The translations under genes were made by a program, and so were the position numbers. From Microbispora hainanensis (GTDB lineage: Bacteria > Actinomycetota > Actinomycetes > Streptosporangiales > Streptosporangiaceae): a stretch of DNA of 64,000 bases. A model generated the notes under the pieces. That model saw only the letters and a program-made list of their open reading frames with translations. It was not told the origin of the DNA and searched no databases. Positions 16,891 through 26,132 of the stretch are shown one piece after another (the stretch's first letter is position 1; every line of letters starts with the position of its first letter). The stretch is from contig NZ_CP108086.1 of NCBI RefSeq assembly GCF_036186745.1, forward strand, positions 1,984,001 to 2,048,000, written 5' to 3'.

Positions 16891-17250
16891 CTATTCGCTC
16901 AGCGCGCGTACGGCCTCTTCCGGGCTGTCGTAGAGGGACAGCAGCTGGTCGAGGCCCATGATCTGGAAGACCCGGGCGATGTCGGAGTGCAGACCGGCCA
17001 GGAGCAGGGCGGCGCCCACGTCGGCGGCGCGCTGGTGGGCCGCGACCAGTGTGGCGATGCCGGTGGAGTCGCAGAAGGTCAGGCCGGACAGGTCGACGAC
17101 CAGGCCGGAGCCGGGGCCGAACTCGACCTCCTCCAGGGCCGCCCGTAGGCGTGGGGTGGTGTGATGGTCCAGGTCACCGGTCACGACCAGCAGGCGCGGC
17201 CCGGAGACGGGCGACTGGAGGCTGACGGTCAGACCGTTGTCATGCTGCAC
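16891..17250 (-). CDS. STAS-domain anti-sigma factor antagonist
   Basis: 119-residue SpoIIAA/RsbV-like protein. In partner switching, the unphosphorylated form binds an HATPase anti-sigma factor and frees a sigma factor. The phosphorylation motif is intact (VVDLSGLTFCDSTGIATLV, with the Ser of DSTG). No kinase partner is adjacent; the nearest HATPase gene is at 38.8 kb, so its partner is unknown. It stands alone and converges with the small secreted protein at 16560. Confidence 0.9.
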   Translation of the reverse strand: MQHDNGLTVSLQSPVSGPRLLVVTGDLDHHTTPRLRAALEEVEFGPGSGLVVDLSGLTFCDSTGIATLVAAHQRAADVGAALLLAGLHSDIARVFQIMGLDQLLSLYDSPEEAVRALSE

Positions 17251-17480
17251 CGAGACTCCCGGAGGACGGCGTTCGAGTTGCGGGTGGCACGGCGTGCGGC
17301 CGCGAGGCGGCTCGCCTCCGTGGGAGAGGCGAGCGACATCGGTCTGCCGGACGCTTCGTCGACGGTGCTGACGTCGAGCTCCTTCCGTCGCACCGGGCCG
17401 GGGCCCTGGGATGTTCCGCCTGGCCGGTGCGTGATGCGCCCATCCTATGGAACGGCCGAACCGTGTTGCCCATACCTGAC

Positions 17481-17510
17481 GGACGCTTCCCTAACCGGGC
17501 GGAAGCGTCC
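17481..17510 (-). terminator. Hairpin terminator of the Rsm22-like gene
   Basis: 10-bp perfect stem GGACGCTTCC / GGAAGCGTCC with a 10-base loop, directly after the minus-strand stop at 17511. The rest of 17251-17480 shows no gene. Confidence 0.7.
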
Positions 17511-18560
17511 CTAACCTGCCGGGCTCGCGCTTTCCCGGCCGATGGGCCAGGCGTCACCCCAGACGGCGTCGCGCGCCTCGCGGTAGGTCTCGCCCTGCCG
17601 CTTGGAGACCGGGCGGTCGGCCAGCCCGTCCTCGGCCGTGCACAGGCGCAGCGTGACCAGCCCCTTGCGCTTGACGGGGTGGCGGAGGATCCGGCTCTCC
17701 GCTCGCGGCGATGGCCGGGCCGACGCCGCGACATAGGAGAACTTCTCGTCTTCGAAGCTCAGCGTGCCGTCCTTGATCCGCCGGTGCAGGGCGGTGCGGT
17801 TGAGCCGGACCGCGAAGTGACACCAGTCCTGGCCGGGGCGGATCGGGCACTCGCCGTCGTGCGGGCAGGGGGCGACCACGTGCAGGCCCGATGCGGCCAG
17901 CAACCGCCGGGCCGCCGCGATCCGGGCATATCCGGCGGGCGTGCCGGGCTCGACGATCACGAGCATGCCCGCTCCCCGGGCCGCTCCCTTGGCCGCTCCC
18001 TGGGCCGCTCCCCGGGCCAAGGTACCGACCACGTCCTCCTGGACGGCGGGCGACAGCTCGCCGAGCACATAGGACATCGTGACCAGGTCGGCCGTCGGCG
18101 CGGGCGCGCTCCGGTCGACGAACGCCTGCTGCCAGCGCGCCTCGCGTACGGCCACGGCGGGCGCGTGCCCGGCCAGCCGGCGCCCGAAGGCGATGGCCGA
18201 GGGTGACTGCTCCAGCACGGTGGCCGTGCGCAGGGTCGGCCAGACCGCGCTCGCGGCCCACAACGCGCTGCCGGTCCCACCACCCACGTCCATCTGCGTC
18301 TCCGGCGCGAACCCGGGGGCCAGCAGGGCGACCTGACGCAGCGCGGCGCGCACGGCGCTGTAGGTCGCCGGCATGCGATAACCGGCGTACGCCGCGACCG
18401 CGGCCTCCGTGCCCAGCGCGGGCACGCTGCGGTCGAAGCCCTCCCGATACTGGCGGATCAGCGTCTGCACGCTCCGCGTCAGCTCGGTCGTGGGGAAGCG
18501 GCCCAGCGACGCTTCGAGCGCGTCGTCCAGGTCGTCGGGCAGGGTGGACACGGCGTTCAT
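17511..18560 (-). CDS. Rsm22-like ribosomal small-subunit methyltransferase family protein
   Basis: 349-residue class I SAM methyltransferase of the Rsm22/METTL17 family. The SAM-binding motif is MDVGGGTGSALWA (about 90-102), with motif SYVLGELSP further on. A cysteine cluster (APCPHDGECP ... WCHF) matches the four-Cys metal site of the family; mitochondrial relatives bind an Fe-S cluster there and assist small-subunit assembly. An insertion RGAAQGAAKGAARGAG near residue 184 is encoded by a 12-bp tandem repeat. ATG 18560 lies 29 bases after the PL8 lyase stop on the same strand. Confidence 0.85.
   Translation of the reverse strand: MNAVSTLPDDLDDALEASLGRFPTTELTRSVQTLIRQYREGFDRSVPALGTEAAVAAYAGYRMPATYSAVRAALRQVALLAPGFAPETQMDVGGGTGSALWAASAVWPTLRTATVLEQSPSAIAFGRRLAGHAPAVAVREARWQQAFVDRSAPAPTADLVTMSYVLGELSPAVQEDVVGTLARGAAQGAAKGAARGAGMLVIVEPGTPAGYARIAAARRLLAASGLHVVAPCPHDGECPIRPGQDWCHFAVRLNRTALHRRIKDGTLSFEDEKFSYVAASARPSPRAESRILRHPVKRKGLVTLRLCTAEDGLADRPVSKRQGETYREARDAVWGDAWPIGRESASPAG
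17969..18016. repeat. 12-bp in-frame tandem repeat inside the Rsm22-like gene
   Basis: Four units of CCGCTCCCnnGG at 17969, 17981, 17993 and 18005, coding on the minus strand for alternating GAA[QKR]G blocks. The length is a multiple of three, so the frame is kept. Confidence 0.9.
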
Positions 18561-18589
18561 GATGACACGGCGTTCCCGCAGCTCCCTGC

Positions 18590-20890
18590 TCAGGTCGTCG
18601 AAACGACGAGCCGGACGGCGATGGTGCGGGAGGCGCCCTCGTGGTCGGCCGGCGCCGTGAAGGTGAGCGTGAGCCGGGCGCCGGTCTCCGCGCGCTCCAG
18701 GAGCGGGTGCCCGCGTGTGACCGCCGCAACCGGCCGGTCCCACGTCACCGTCAGCTCGTCGAGGGCACGCCGGGGATCGGCAACCGTGACCGTGGCCGTG
18801 CCGTCGCCGAGGTCGCGTACGAGGACCGCGCACGGACCGGAGGCCGTCAGGAGGCCCGCGTGTCCGCCCGTCCAGAAGTTGACCGCGGTGACGCCCAGCG
18901 ACGGGACCTCGATCCCCTGCTGCGCCGAGGTGTTGGCGAGCACCCGGGCCCGGCCGGGATCGGCGGCGCGGGCGGCGGTCTCGGCCGGGCCCGCCCCCGG
19001 CATGAGGTGGTAGACGTAGTCGGCCGCGTCGGGGTCCACACCGTGGTCGAGCCACAGCGTGGTGTAGGTCCGGGTGACCCCCGCGGCCGTGCGGTCCTCG
19101 CGCAGCGTGCGCAGCGGCCGGCCGGCGGGCACGACGTAACCGCCGTGGCCGTCCAGGTGCGCCCATCCGGTCGCCACGGTGAGCCGGGCGCCGGTCCTGC
19201 GGTTGTCCACGACGGTCTCGACCGGCACGCCGTCGCGGCACGTGATGCCGGCGCCGAGGCAGACCACGGTGTCGTCGAGGAAGAACCAGGATTTGAACGC
19301 CTCCAGCGTGCTCTCCAGGCCGTAGAGGTGCTGGCCCACGGCGGCGTACGTGCCGTCGGTCGCGCCGCCGACCCATTCGGCCGGCGGGCGGGTGTCGCCC
19401 CACGCGCCGCCCGCGCCGTCGGGCAGCCGCCGGGTGGAGACCGTCGTGCCCGGCAGCCGGTAGGGGTCCACGGTGGGCCAGAAGGCGTCGGAGTAGTGGT
19501 CGCCGTGCCCGCGCGCCCACCAGTAGAGCATCCCCGAGCCGGTGTGCCAGCCGCGCAGGTTCTCACCGTTGCCGTGCTCGTAGCGCGCCACGCGGGAGGA
19601 GGCCATGCTGACCGCCGCGCACCAGCCGAGCCTGCGGTGAACGGCGCGGGCGCTCGCCGGGAACAGCCGGTGCCCGGCGGGCTCGGCGGCGGCCGGGACG
19701 GTCGCGTCGTCCAGCACCGCCGACAGCCGCCCGTGGAACGCGAGATCGCTCTGGGCCGCCGCCGTGAGCATGGGCTTGACGGTGTCGCGGACGGCCCAGC
19801 CCTTGACCATGGCGCGCCAGCGGGCCCGCTCGGCCTCCGGGGCGGTCTCGGCCAGCAGCAGGACCGCCGCGGCGATCTCCCTGCCCCTCCGGTGGTCGCC
19901 GTACGACCCTCTGGTGATGCCCCGGCCGCGTACGAGGTCCATGCAGGCGCCGTCGTGGACGAAGGGCGCGAACGCCAGGTCGACGGCGTCGAGCACGGTG
20001 CCCGCCGCCGGGTCGGTGATCTCCCACGGTGTGCCGCGCAGCACGGCGAACAGCGTCGCGAGGCCGGTCAGCAGCACCGCGCCATATCCGCCCTGATAGG
20101 GGACGGACCCGTGCTGGATGAACGAGCCGTCGCGGTGGAAGCCGTCGCCATCGGTGACGTAGGGGAACACCGGGGAGAGCGCGGAGACCGCGAGCGCGGC
20201 ACGATCGGGATCTGCCCCGGCGATCGCCCGCAGCAGCGTGACCGTGCACAGATCGACCCGGTTCGCCCCGGTGCTGTTGCCCTCGTAGTCGTCCAGGCGG
20301 CTCTCCGGCACGAAGGCGTCCACCGCCGCGCACAGCGCCGCGACCTGGGTGTCCGTCACATACGCGGCCGCCAGCACGGCGGCGTCGAGCAGCGCCCGGG
20401 GCGTCCCGATCTGCCAGTCCCACCAGTTGCCCGTCTGCTCGGCGTCCTCGGCGTACACGTGGCGCACGTAGTGCTCGATGCCCGCGGCTACCGCCGTGCC
20501 GAGCCCCGGCTCCGCGGTCAGCCCGGTGCCGGGCAGCGCGTACGCGCGGGCCATCGCCCGCAACCGGGCCGGGGTGGCGTCGAGCGAGGGGAAGGGCAGG
20601 TCGGGCCAGAGCGATCGGGCGGTCGGCGTCATCGTGTCGCGGTGCCGGCGGGCCTGCGCGCCCAGCCGCGCCAGCCGGCTCCGGTACGGCTCCCGCTCCG
20701 GGTCGAAGGTCCCGGGATATCCGAGCGTGACCTCGCGCCATCGGCGGCGCAGCAGGGTGAAGGTCGCGGGGTCGGCCTTCCGGCGGGGAGCGCAGGCGGC
20801 GGTCAGCGCGGCGAGCCCGCCGAGCTGCAGAAATAATCGCCGGGAAGGTCCGTTCACGCGTAGATTATCCGCGCGCTTCCCCTCTTTCAT
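18590..20890 (-). CDS. Secreted polysaccharide lyase family 8 (hyaluronate/chondroitin/xanthan lyase type)
   Basis: 766-residue lyase that cleaves uronic-acid-containing polysaccharide by beta-elimination at the cell surface. A Tat-type signal (SRRLFLQLGG) with a cysteine at 33 (TAAC) suggests a Tat lipoprotein. The helical catalytic domain contains NWWDWQIGTPRALLDAAVL. The triad can be read as N210, H260 and Y269, with spacings of 50 and 9 residues as in characterised PL8 enzymes (N349/H399/Y408 in the pneumococcal enzyme). A beta-sandwich C-terminal half follows. The polymer specificity is not visible. GGAAG precedes ATG 20890, and a CebR box lies 20 bases upstream of the start codon. Confidence 0.93.
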   Translation of the reverse strand: MKEGKRADNLRVNGPSRRLFLQLGGLAALTAACAPRRKADPATFTLLRRRWREVTLGYPGTFDPEREPYRSRLARLGAQARRHRDTMTPTARSLWPDLPFPSLDATPARLRAMARAYALPGTGLTAEPGLGTAVAAGIEHYVRHVYAEDAEQTGNWWDWQIGTPRALLDAAVLAAAYVTDTQVAALCAAVDAFVPESRLDDYEGNSTGANRVDLCTVTLLRAIAGADPDRAALAVSALSPVFPYVTDGDGFHRDGSFIQHGSVPYQGGYGAVLLTGLATLFAVLRGTPWEITDPAAGTVLDAVDLAFAPFVHDGACMDLVRGRGITRGSYGDHRRGREIAAAVLLLAETAPEAERARWRAMVKGWAVRDTVKPMLTAAAQSDLAFHGRLSAVLDDATVPAAAEPAGHRLFPASARAVHRRLGWCAAVSMASSRVARYEHGNGENLRGWHTGSGMLYWWARGHGDHYSDAFWPTVDPYRLPGTTVSTRRLPDGAGGAWGDTRPPAEWVGGATDGTYAAVGQHLYGLESTLEAFKSWFFLDDTVVCLGAGITCRDGVPVETVVDNRRTGARLTVATGWAHLDGHGGYVVPAGRPLRTLREDRTAAGVTRTYTTLWLDHGVDPDAADYVYHLMPGAGPAETAARAADPGRARVLANTSAQQGIEVPSLGVTAVNFWTGGHAGLLTASGPCAVLVRDLGDGTATVTVADPRRALDELTVTWDRPVAAVTRGHPLLERAETGARLTLTFTAPADHEGASRTIAVRLVVSTT

Positions 20891-20910
20891 CGATCTTCCG
20901 CACGGCTCTA

Positions 20911-20924
20911 TGGGAGCGCTCCCA
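20911..20924. promoter_or_regulatory. CebR/CelR-type LacI-family operator in divergent promoter
   Basis: Perfect palindrome TGGGAGCGCTCCCA. This equals the established cello-oligosaccharide-responsive box bound by CebR (Streptomyces) and CelR (Thermobifida). It lies between the PL8 gene (minus) and the Cip1-like gene (plus) and could control both. Confidence 0.85.
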
Positions 20925-20972
20925 GATGACGTACTTTACTTCTGCCGTTGTCACCGGGAAAAGGAGCGCGTC

Positions 20973-21755
20973 GTGCGACGACTGTTACCCGTGGTGTCCT
21001 CCTGTCTGGCCCTGCTGCTGTCGCCGGCCCCCGCGTCGGCCGCCTCCGCGTCCCCGTCACACGGGCCGGACACCTGCGCGAAGGGCGGCACGCTGTTCTG
21101 CGAGGACTTCCAGTCGCTGCCGGTCGGCGGCGCGGCGAGCCTCAAGTGGGGCGTCGACACCAAGCACGGCACGCTCACGGTGGAGCGCGGCCCCCGCGGC
21201 CAGAAGATGCTGCACGTCCACACCGAGGGCAACGGCCGGGCGTTCCTCAAGGTGGACGACTTCGCCCCGCCCGGCAACGGCTTCTACGGCCGCCTGCGGC
21301 TGCGCGTCAAGGCGTTCCCCACCGCCCCCGACTGGGCCCACTACACGCTGGTCGAGGCCACCGGCGCGGGGCCGGAGATCGTCCGGCCGCTCGGCGGTCA
21401 GTGGGTCCCCACGCTGGGCAAGGACCTGTGGGGCGTCGGCGCGGACGGCGGCCCGACGGGCGACTGGACCAACTGGCGCGAGTCGGCCCCGTCGCGGGCG
21501 GACGTGTGGCAGTGCGTCGAGTGGCGGATGGATCCCGCCGACAACGCGATCTCGCTCTGGTTCGACGGCGTGCCCAAGCCCGACCTCACCGTGTCGACCC
21601 GGAGCCACGGCGGCAACGACGTCGACTTCGTCTTCCCCCGCTTCGACACCGTGAAGATCGGCTGGCAGCTCTACCAGCCGAACCCCTCCCCCTCGGCGTA
21701 CGACCTCTGGGTGGACGACATCGCCCTGAGCAGCAGGCGCGTCGGCTGCGCCTGA
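20973..21755 (+). CDS. Secreted Cip1-like polysaccharide lyase-fold protein
   Basis: 260-residue secreted protein: signal peptide to about residue 25 (PASAAS), then a single beta-jelly-roll domain beginning DTCAKGGTLFCEDFQSLPVG. The pattern (GRAFLKVDDFAPPGNGFYG, YDLWVDDIALSSRRVGC) resembles the Cip1 core fold. That fold was first seen in a fungal cellulose-induced protein and is related to glucuronan lyases. Its enzymatic role is not settled. GTG 20973 has AGGAG at 20962-20966. The CebR box 48 bases upstream fits cellulose-linked induction. Family assignment is by pattern recognition and less sure than the lyase next door. Confidence 0.75.
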   Translation: MRRLLPVVSSCLALLLSPAPASAASASPSHGPDTCAKGGTLFCEDFQSLPVGGAASLKWGVDTKHGTLTVERGPRGQKMLHVHTEGNGRAFLKVDDFAPPGNGFYGRLRLRVKAFPTAPDWAHYTLVEATGAGPEIVRPLGGQWVPTLGKDLWGVGADGGPTGDWTNWRESAPSRADVWQCVEWRMDPADNAISLWFDGVPKPDLTVSTRSHGGNDVDFVFPRFDTVKIGWQLYQPNPSPSAYDLWVDDIALSSRRVGCA

Positions 21756-21759
21756 CGTC

Positions 21760-21831
21760 TCACGCGCCCGGTCACGCGGCCCGTCACGCGCCCGGTCACG
21801 CGCCCGGTCACGCGGCCCGTCACGCGGTCTG
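21760..21831. repeat. 12-bp tandem repeat, six copies, at convergent gene ends
   Basis: Units TCACGCGCCCGG or TCACGCGGCCCG starting at 21760, 21772, 21784, 21796, 21808 and 21820. The GT2 stop codon (minus strand, 21820-21822) is in the last unit, so the array extends downstream from that stop. Confidence 0.95.
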
Positions 21832-22821
21832 CCGGGCATCGCGCGGGCCGGTCAGCAGGCGCAGCGAGCCTGCGGCCAGGCCCGCGACGAGCACCACATG
21901 GACGACCAGATGGACGGCCATGAAATAGGCGGCGAAGATCGGCCCCCGCTGCCGCCGTACGAACCCGACCAGCTCCGGATCGGCGAGGACGAACCCGGCG
22001 ACGAACACGGCAGGGACGGCGAGCAGCAGGGGATGGAACAGCCCGAACGGCACGCTCAGCAGCACCAGCCCCAGCCCGGCCAGGGCGAGCCCGCACGACA
22101 GGATGCCCGCCGGGCTGTTGGCGTGCTCCGGCTTGGCGGCCCCGCGCCGGGTGGTGGTCAGCGCGAGCGGGATCAGCGGCAGCGCCCGCCGCCACTGCTC
22201 GCCGAGCACCGGCAGCAGGCGGCTGCCGTCGTCGTGGCGGCCCACGACCGTGTCGGTCAGCACGATCCGGCTGCGTACGGCGAGCCTGCTGCTGTATTCG
22301 ACGTCCTCGCAGTCGCGCAGCCGCTCGTCGAGCCTGCCCACGGCCAGCAGCACGTCGCGGCGGACGGCGGCGAGGGCGAACACCACGCTGTTGACCTCGC
22401 CCAGGTGGCGACGGCGCCAGTGCACCGCGTGGAGGATGCGATACCACTCGACCGGCCCGTCGTCGATGAGCGGCACGGTGTCGTAGACCCCGTGGACGCA
22501 GCCGACCTCGGGATCGTGCTCCAGGATCTCCATCGCGTTCGCGACGGCGTCGGGCCGCAGCGCCACGTCGGAGTCGAGGAAGAAGATCACATCGCCCGTG
22601 GTGGCGTCGATCCCGGCGTTCCTGGCGGCCGACACGCCCCGGTTCTCCGGCAGCCGCACGACCCGGCAGCCCAGCTCCTCGGCGATCCGCGCCGAGCCGT
22701 CGGTGCTCGCGTCGTCCACCACGACGATCTCGCCGGGCGGCCGGGTCTGCGCCAGCGCCGACTCCAGGCACAGCCGCAACGTCCTGGCCGCGTTGTAGCA
22801 CGGCACGACCAGCGAGATCAT
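21820..22821 (-). CDS. Family 2 glycosyltransferase with C-terminal membrane helices
   Basis: 333-residue GT-A transferase. N-terminal motifs are SLVVPCYNA, VVVDDASTDGS and FFLDSDVALRPDA (the DxD-type metal site), with RLRDCEDVEYSSRL as the acceptor-side motif. At least two to three hydrophobic segments follow (about 235-325), anchoring it in the membrane. It is the last gene of the glycan operon. ATG 22821 overlaps the GT4 stop by 4 bases. Sugar donor and acceptor are unknown. Confidence 0.9.
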   Translation of the reverse strand: MISLVVPCYNAARTLRLCLESALAQTRPPGEIVVVDDASTDGSARIAEELGCRVVRLPENRGVSAARNAGIDATTGDVIFFLDSDVALRPDAVANAMEILEHDPEVGCVHGVYDTVPLIDDGPVEWYRILHAVHWRRRHLGEVNSVVFALAAVRRDVLLAVGRLDERLRDCEDVEYSSRLAVRSRIVLTDTVVGRHDDGSRLLPVLGEQWRRALPLIPLALTTTRRGAAKPEHANSPAGILSCGLALAGLGLVLLSVPFGLFHPLLLAVPAVFVAGFVLADPELVGFVRRQRGPIFAAYFMAVHLVVHVVLVAGLAAGSLRLLTGPRDARQTA

Positions 22822-24086
22822 CGTCTCGTCCCCTCCGTCGAGAGCACCTTGGCGTACACGGCGAGCGTCTCCTCGGCGGCGCGGCCCCAGCTCAGCGTCT
22901 CGCGCACCAGCCGCTCGCCCCGCTCGGCCAGGGCGCGGCGCAGCCCGGGATCTGTCATGACCTCGATCACCCCGTCGGCGATGTCGCGGGGATCGGCCGC
23001 CCGCACGAACCGTACGGCGGGCCGCTCGGGGTCGCCGAGGAAGATCCGGGAGAAGCCGTCACCGAGGATCACCGGCCGGGCCAGGGCCATCGCCTCGGTC
23101 GCCACCAACCCGAACGGCTCGAAGAGCGAGGGGAAGACGCAGGCGTCGGCCATCGCGTAATAGTCCAGCAGCGCCCGCTTGTCCACGAAGCCGCCGGAGG
23201 TCAGCACCCGGCCGCCGAGCCCGCTCTCGTTGACGATCCGCGCGACGCCCGCCTCGTCGCCCTCCCCCACGAGCACCAGGCGCAGCCCCGGCACGGCGGG
23301 CGCGATGTCGCGCATGGCGTCGAGCAGCGGATAGATCCCCTTCTGCCGTTCGAGGCGGCCGACGAACAGCAGCACCGGATCGTCCTCGGCGATGCCGAGC
23401 CGGGCGCGCAGGTCCGCCGCGCCGGCGCGCAGCCTGTCGCGGTCGAACGCGGGGTCGGCGACCACCCGCTCGTACGTGCCGCCGAGGCGGACGACGTCGA
23501 TGGGCGAGCGGTCCCAGCCCGCCTCGAGCAGTTGCTCGCGCACCTCCGGGGTGGCGACCACGACCCGCCGGGAGATCCGCGCCAGCCACCGCTCCAGCGC
23601 GGCGAACAGGTTGAGCGGGTCGGTGATGCTGCGCTGCGGGGCGACGCCATATTCGGTGGTGTGCACGTGGAACACGACCGGCAGCCGCAGCACGTAGTGG
23701 CACAGCAGGCCGCACAGGAAGTTCGTCGAGTCGTGCACGGCGACGAGATCGGGCCGCCGGCCGGGACGCAGCCGCCGCAGGAGCAGGAAGTAGCGCCAGT
23801 TGCTCACCACGACGGTCAGCGCGAGCAGGAGGAACTCCACACCCCGCGTCCGGTTGAGCCGCCTGCGGCGGGCGATCGCCCTGGTCAGCAGCACGAGCAC
23901 CCGCCCGCGCGGCCGGTAGACGCCGATGCCGCCGGCCCGCTCCCACACGGGCAGGCGGCCGTCGTTCAGCGTGAAGACCGCCATCTCGTGGTCGCGGGCC
24001 AGGTGGGGGGCGATCAGCTCGGCGTAGCGGCCGAGCCCCGCCGTGATGTTGGGCGGGAACTGGTTGATGACGTGGGCGATCCTCAC
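22818..24086 (-). CDS. Family 4 glycosyltransferase
   Basis: 422-residue GT-B transferase. MRIAHVINQFPPNITAGLGR begins the acceptor domain, with the donor domain from LLFVGRLERQKGIYPLLDAM. The retaining-GT4 E-x7-E motif is in FEPFGLVATEAM. GTG 24086 overlaps the flippase stop (GTGA), and the stop overlaps the GT2 start (ATGA). It builds one linkage of the operon's glycan in the cytoplasm. Confidence 0.92.
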   Translation of the reverse strand: MRIAHVINQFPPNITAGLGRYAELIAPHLARDHEMAVFTLNDGRLPVWERAGGIGVYRPRGRVLVLLTRAIARRRRLNRTRGVEFLLLALTVVVSNWRYFLLLRRLRPGRRPDLVAVHDSTNFLCGLLCHYVLRLPVVFHVHTTEYGVAPQRSITDPLNLFAALERWLARISRRVVVATPEVREQLLEAGWDRSPIDVVRLGGTYERVVADPAFDRDRLRAGAADLRARLGIAEDDPVLLFVGRLERQKGIYPLLDAMRDIAPAVPGLRLVLVGEGDEAGVARIVNESGLGGRVLTSGGFVDKRALLDYYAMADACVFPSLFEPFGLVATEAMALARPVILGDGFSRIFLGDPERPAVRFVRAADPRDIADGVIEVMTDPGLRRALAERGERLVRETLSWGRAAEETLAVYAKVLSTEGTRR

Positions 24087-25351
24087 CCGCGCACCTCCGA
24101 TGCGCCGGCCGGCCGATAGAGCCGGGCGGAGACGGCCGTCACGACGGCCACGAGGACGAGATTGCTCAGGGCGAAGGCCACCAGCCCGCCGATCAGCCCC
24201 TGCCAGGCGATCAGCGCCGCCTGGCAGGCGAGCGCGAGCGGCGTCCCGGCCAGCAGGCAGCCGATGAGCACCTTGGCCCCCCGCACCCCGTCCATGGTCA
24301 GGGCGACCTGCTGGAGGTTGAACACCGTGTGCGCGCCGATCCCGAGCGCCGACAGCGCCATCAGGCCCAGCGCGTACGGATACTCGCCTCCCACGAGCAG
24401 GAAGAAGACCGTGCTCGCCGCGAACGAGAACACGGCGGTCGCCGCGAACACCACCGGGGCGAGCCGGGCGATCCGCCGCATCACGGCGGGTTTGTCCAAG
24501 GTCGCCAGCGTGGGCAGCAGCACCAGGCCGATCCCGTCGGTGAACACCACCCCGAGCAGCCGTTTGGGGAAACCGTTGTAGACGGAGTAGACGCCCACGT
24601 CGGCCCGGGGTGCCCAGTGGTTGAGGAAGATCACGTCCACCCCGAACACCACCGCCGTCAGCGCGGCGATGGCGGTGACGTACGCGCCGTGCCGGTAGAG
24701 CGAGCGGGCCAGCGCCCACGACCACGACCGGGGCACGACCTCGAACCCGGCGGCCGAGACCAGGGCGAAGACCAGGTTGGTGCCGATCAGCGCGACCAGG
24801 TAGGGCTCGGCGTCCCGCACGCCGAAGACCAGCAGGCAGCACGCGGCGGCGCCCAGATAGACGACGGCCACGGCGAGCTTGAGCCCGGCGACGAGGCGGA
24901 ACCTCTTCAGCCCGCGCAGGAAGCTCTCGGTGAGCTGGTTGAGCGTCATCGACAGCGCCAGCGCCAGCGCGAAGGCGAGCGTGCGGGTGTCCACGCCGAG
25001 CACGGCGGTCAGCAGCGGCGCGGCGGCGAGACCCGCGGCGAAGACCACCGCGCCCAGCACGAGCGTGGCCAGCAGCGCCGTCGTCACCAGGGCGGGCCGC
25101 GCCCCCGGCTCGGCCCGCGGCAACTCCTGGAACATGACGTAGTTGAGGCTGGTCAGCATGCCGACGGTGACGATCAGCGCGATCGACAGGACCACGGTGA
25201 ACTGGCCGAACGCCGCGGCGCCGATCCCCCGCGCGATGACGAGCGTGGTCGCGGCGGCCGTGCCGCTGGCCATGGTGCTGACCAGCGTGGGCCCGGCGGC
25301 CCAGCGGTGGGCGGCCAGGAGCCCGGCCGCCCGGTCCGTCAGCGCGCCCAC
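24083..25351 (-). CDS. Wzx-like oligosaccharide flippase
   Basis: 422-residue polytopic membrane protein of the MATE-like polysaccharide exporter family, about 12 hydrophobic helices. It should flip a lipid-linked oligosaccharide made by the operon's glycosyltransferases across the membrane. No Wzy polymerase or ligase is recognisable in the operon. The GTG at 25351 follows the nucleotidyltransferase stop by 4 bases, the only spacing in the operon that is not an overlap. Confidence 0.87.
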   Translation of the reverse strand: MGALTDRAAGLLAAHRWAAGPTLVSTMASGTAAATTLVIARGIGAAAFGQFTVVLSIALIVTVGMLTSLNYVMFQELPRAEPGARPALVTTALLATLVLGAVVFAAGLAAAPLLTAVLGVDTRTLAFALALALSMTLNQLTESFLRGLKRFRLVAGLKLAVAVVYLGAAACCLLVFGVRDAEPYLVALIGTNLVFALVSAAGFEVVPRSWSWALARSLYRHGAYVTAIAALTAVVFGVDVIFLNHWAPRADVGVYSVYNGFPKRLLGVVFTDGIGLVLLPTLATLDKPAVMRRIARLAPVVFAATAVFSFAASTVFFLLVGGEYPYALGLMALSALGIGAHTVFNLQQVALTMDGVRGAKVLIGCLLAGTPLALACQAALIAWQGLIGGLVAFALSNLVLVAVVTAVSARLYRPAGASEVRG

Positions 25352-25355
25352 CCCG

Positions 25356-26132
25356 TCACGCCCACCGCAGGTGTGCCCGCCGGGCGAATTCGAGGTCGTC
25401 GGCCGTGTTGACGCCGCGCGCCTCGTCGGGGTCGGTCACCGGCACCACCGTCAGCGGCCAGTGCCGCTCCCGGGACAGATAGGGCAGGAACGGCAGGAAG
25501 TTGACCTCCCCGGTGCGGGCGCCCACGTCCGCCCCGCCCAGATAGCGGGTCCACTCCTCCCGGAGCCCCCCAGTGGTCAGGCCCGTGCTCGTACGCGTGC
25601 TCAGGCAGAAGACGCCCACGTCGCTGAGCCCGCCGGGGCGGCACTCGTCGCCCTCCCGCGACTGGCGCACCCGCACCAGCGTCCCGGCGTCGTCGAGCTC
25701 ATACTCCACGTACGGCTCGGCCATCGGCACCAGCGGGAGCGTGATCCCCTTCTCGTGCGCCCGGACGACCCGGCCGGCCGTCTCGGGGGACAGGCCCGCC
25801 TGGTCGCCCCAGACCACCAGGATCGTGTCGTACGCCTCCCAGTGCGGCGCGGCGCCGAAGATCGCGCCGCCCATCCCGGTGGGCCGCTCCTGCACGCTCA
25901 CCGAGACCGCGCCGGTCGCGATCTCGTCCGCCGCCAGCGCCCGGAACGGCCCCTCACCCTGCGGGGACATCACGACGTGGACGTGCTCGACGTACGGCCG
26001 CAGCCGCTCGTGCAGCACGTGCCACACCGTGACGCCGTCGGCGATCTCCACCATGATCTTGGGGATGTCCAGGCCGAGGCGGCTCCCCCGCCCGGCCGCC
26101 GGGATCACCGCGCACAACCGTTCAGCAGGCAC
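25356..26132 (-). CDS. NTP transferase (sugar-phosphate or phospho-metabolite nucleotidyltransferase)
   Basis: 258-residue GT-A-like nucleotidyltransferase. The nucleotide-binding signature is VIPAAGRGSRLGLDIPKIMV (9-28), with metal ligand D in VVWGDQAGLSP and GGLSDVGVFCL downstream. It would couple an NTP to a phosphorylated small molecule. It sits in the same operon as a CofD/YvcK-like protein and a HAD phosphatase. GTG 26132 overlaps the HAD stop by 11 bases. The substrate is unknown. Confidence 0.87.
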   Translation of the reverse strand: MPAERLCAVIPAAGRGSRLGLDIPKIMVEIADGVTVWHVLHERLRPYVEHVHVVMSPQGEGPFRALAADEIATGAVSVSVQERPTGMGGAIFGAAPHWEAYDTILVVWGDQAGLSPETAGRVVRAHEKGITLPLVPMAEPYVEYELDDAGTLVRVRQSREGDECRPGGLSDVGVFCLSTRTSTGLTTGGLREEWTRYLGGADVGARTGEVNFLPFLPYLSRERHWPLTVVPVTDPDEARGVNTADDLEFARRAHLRWA

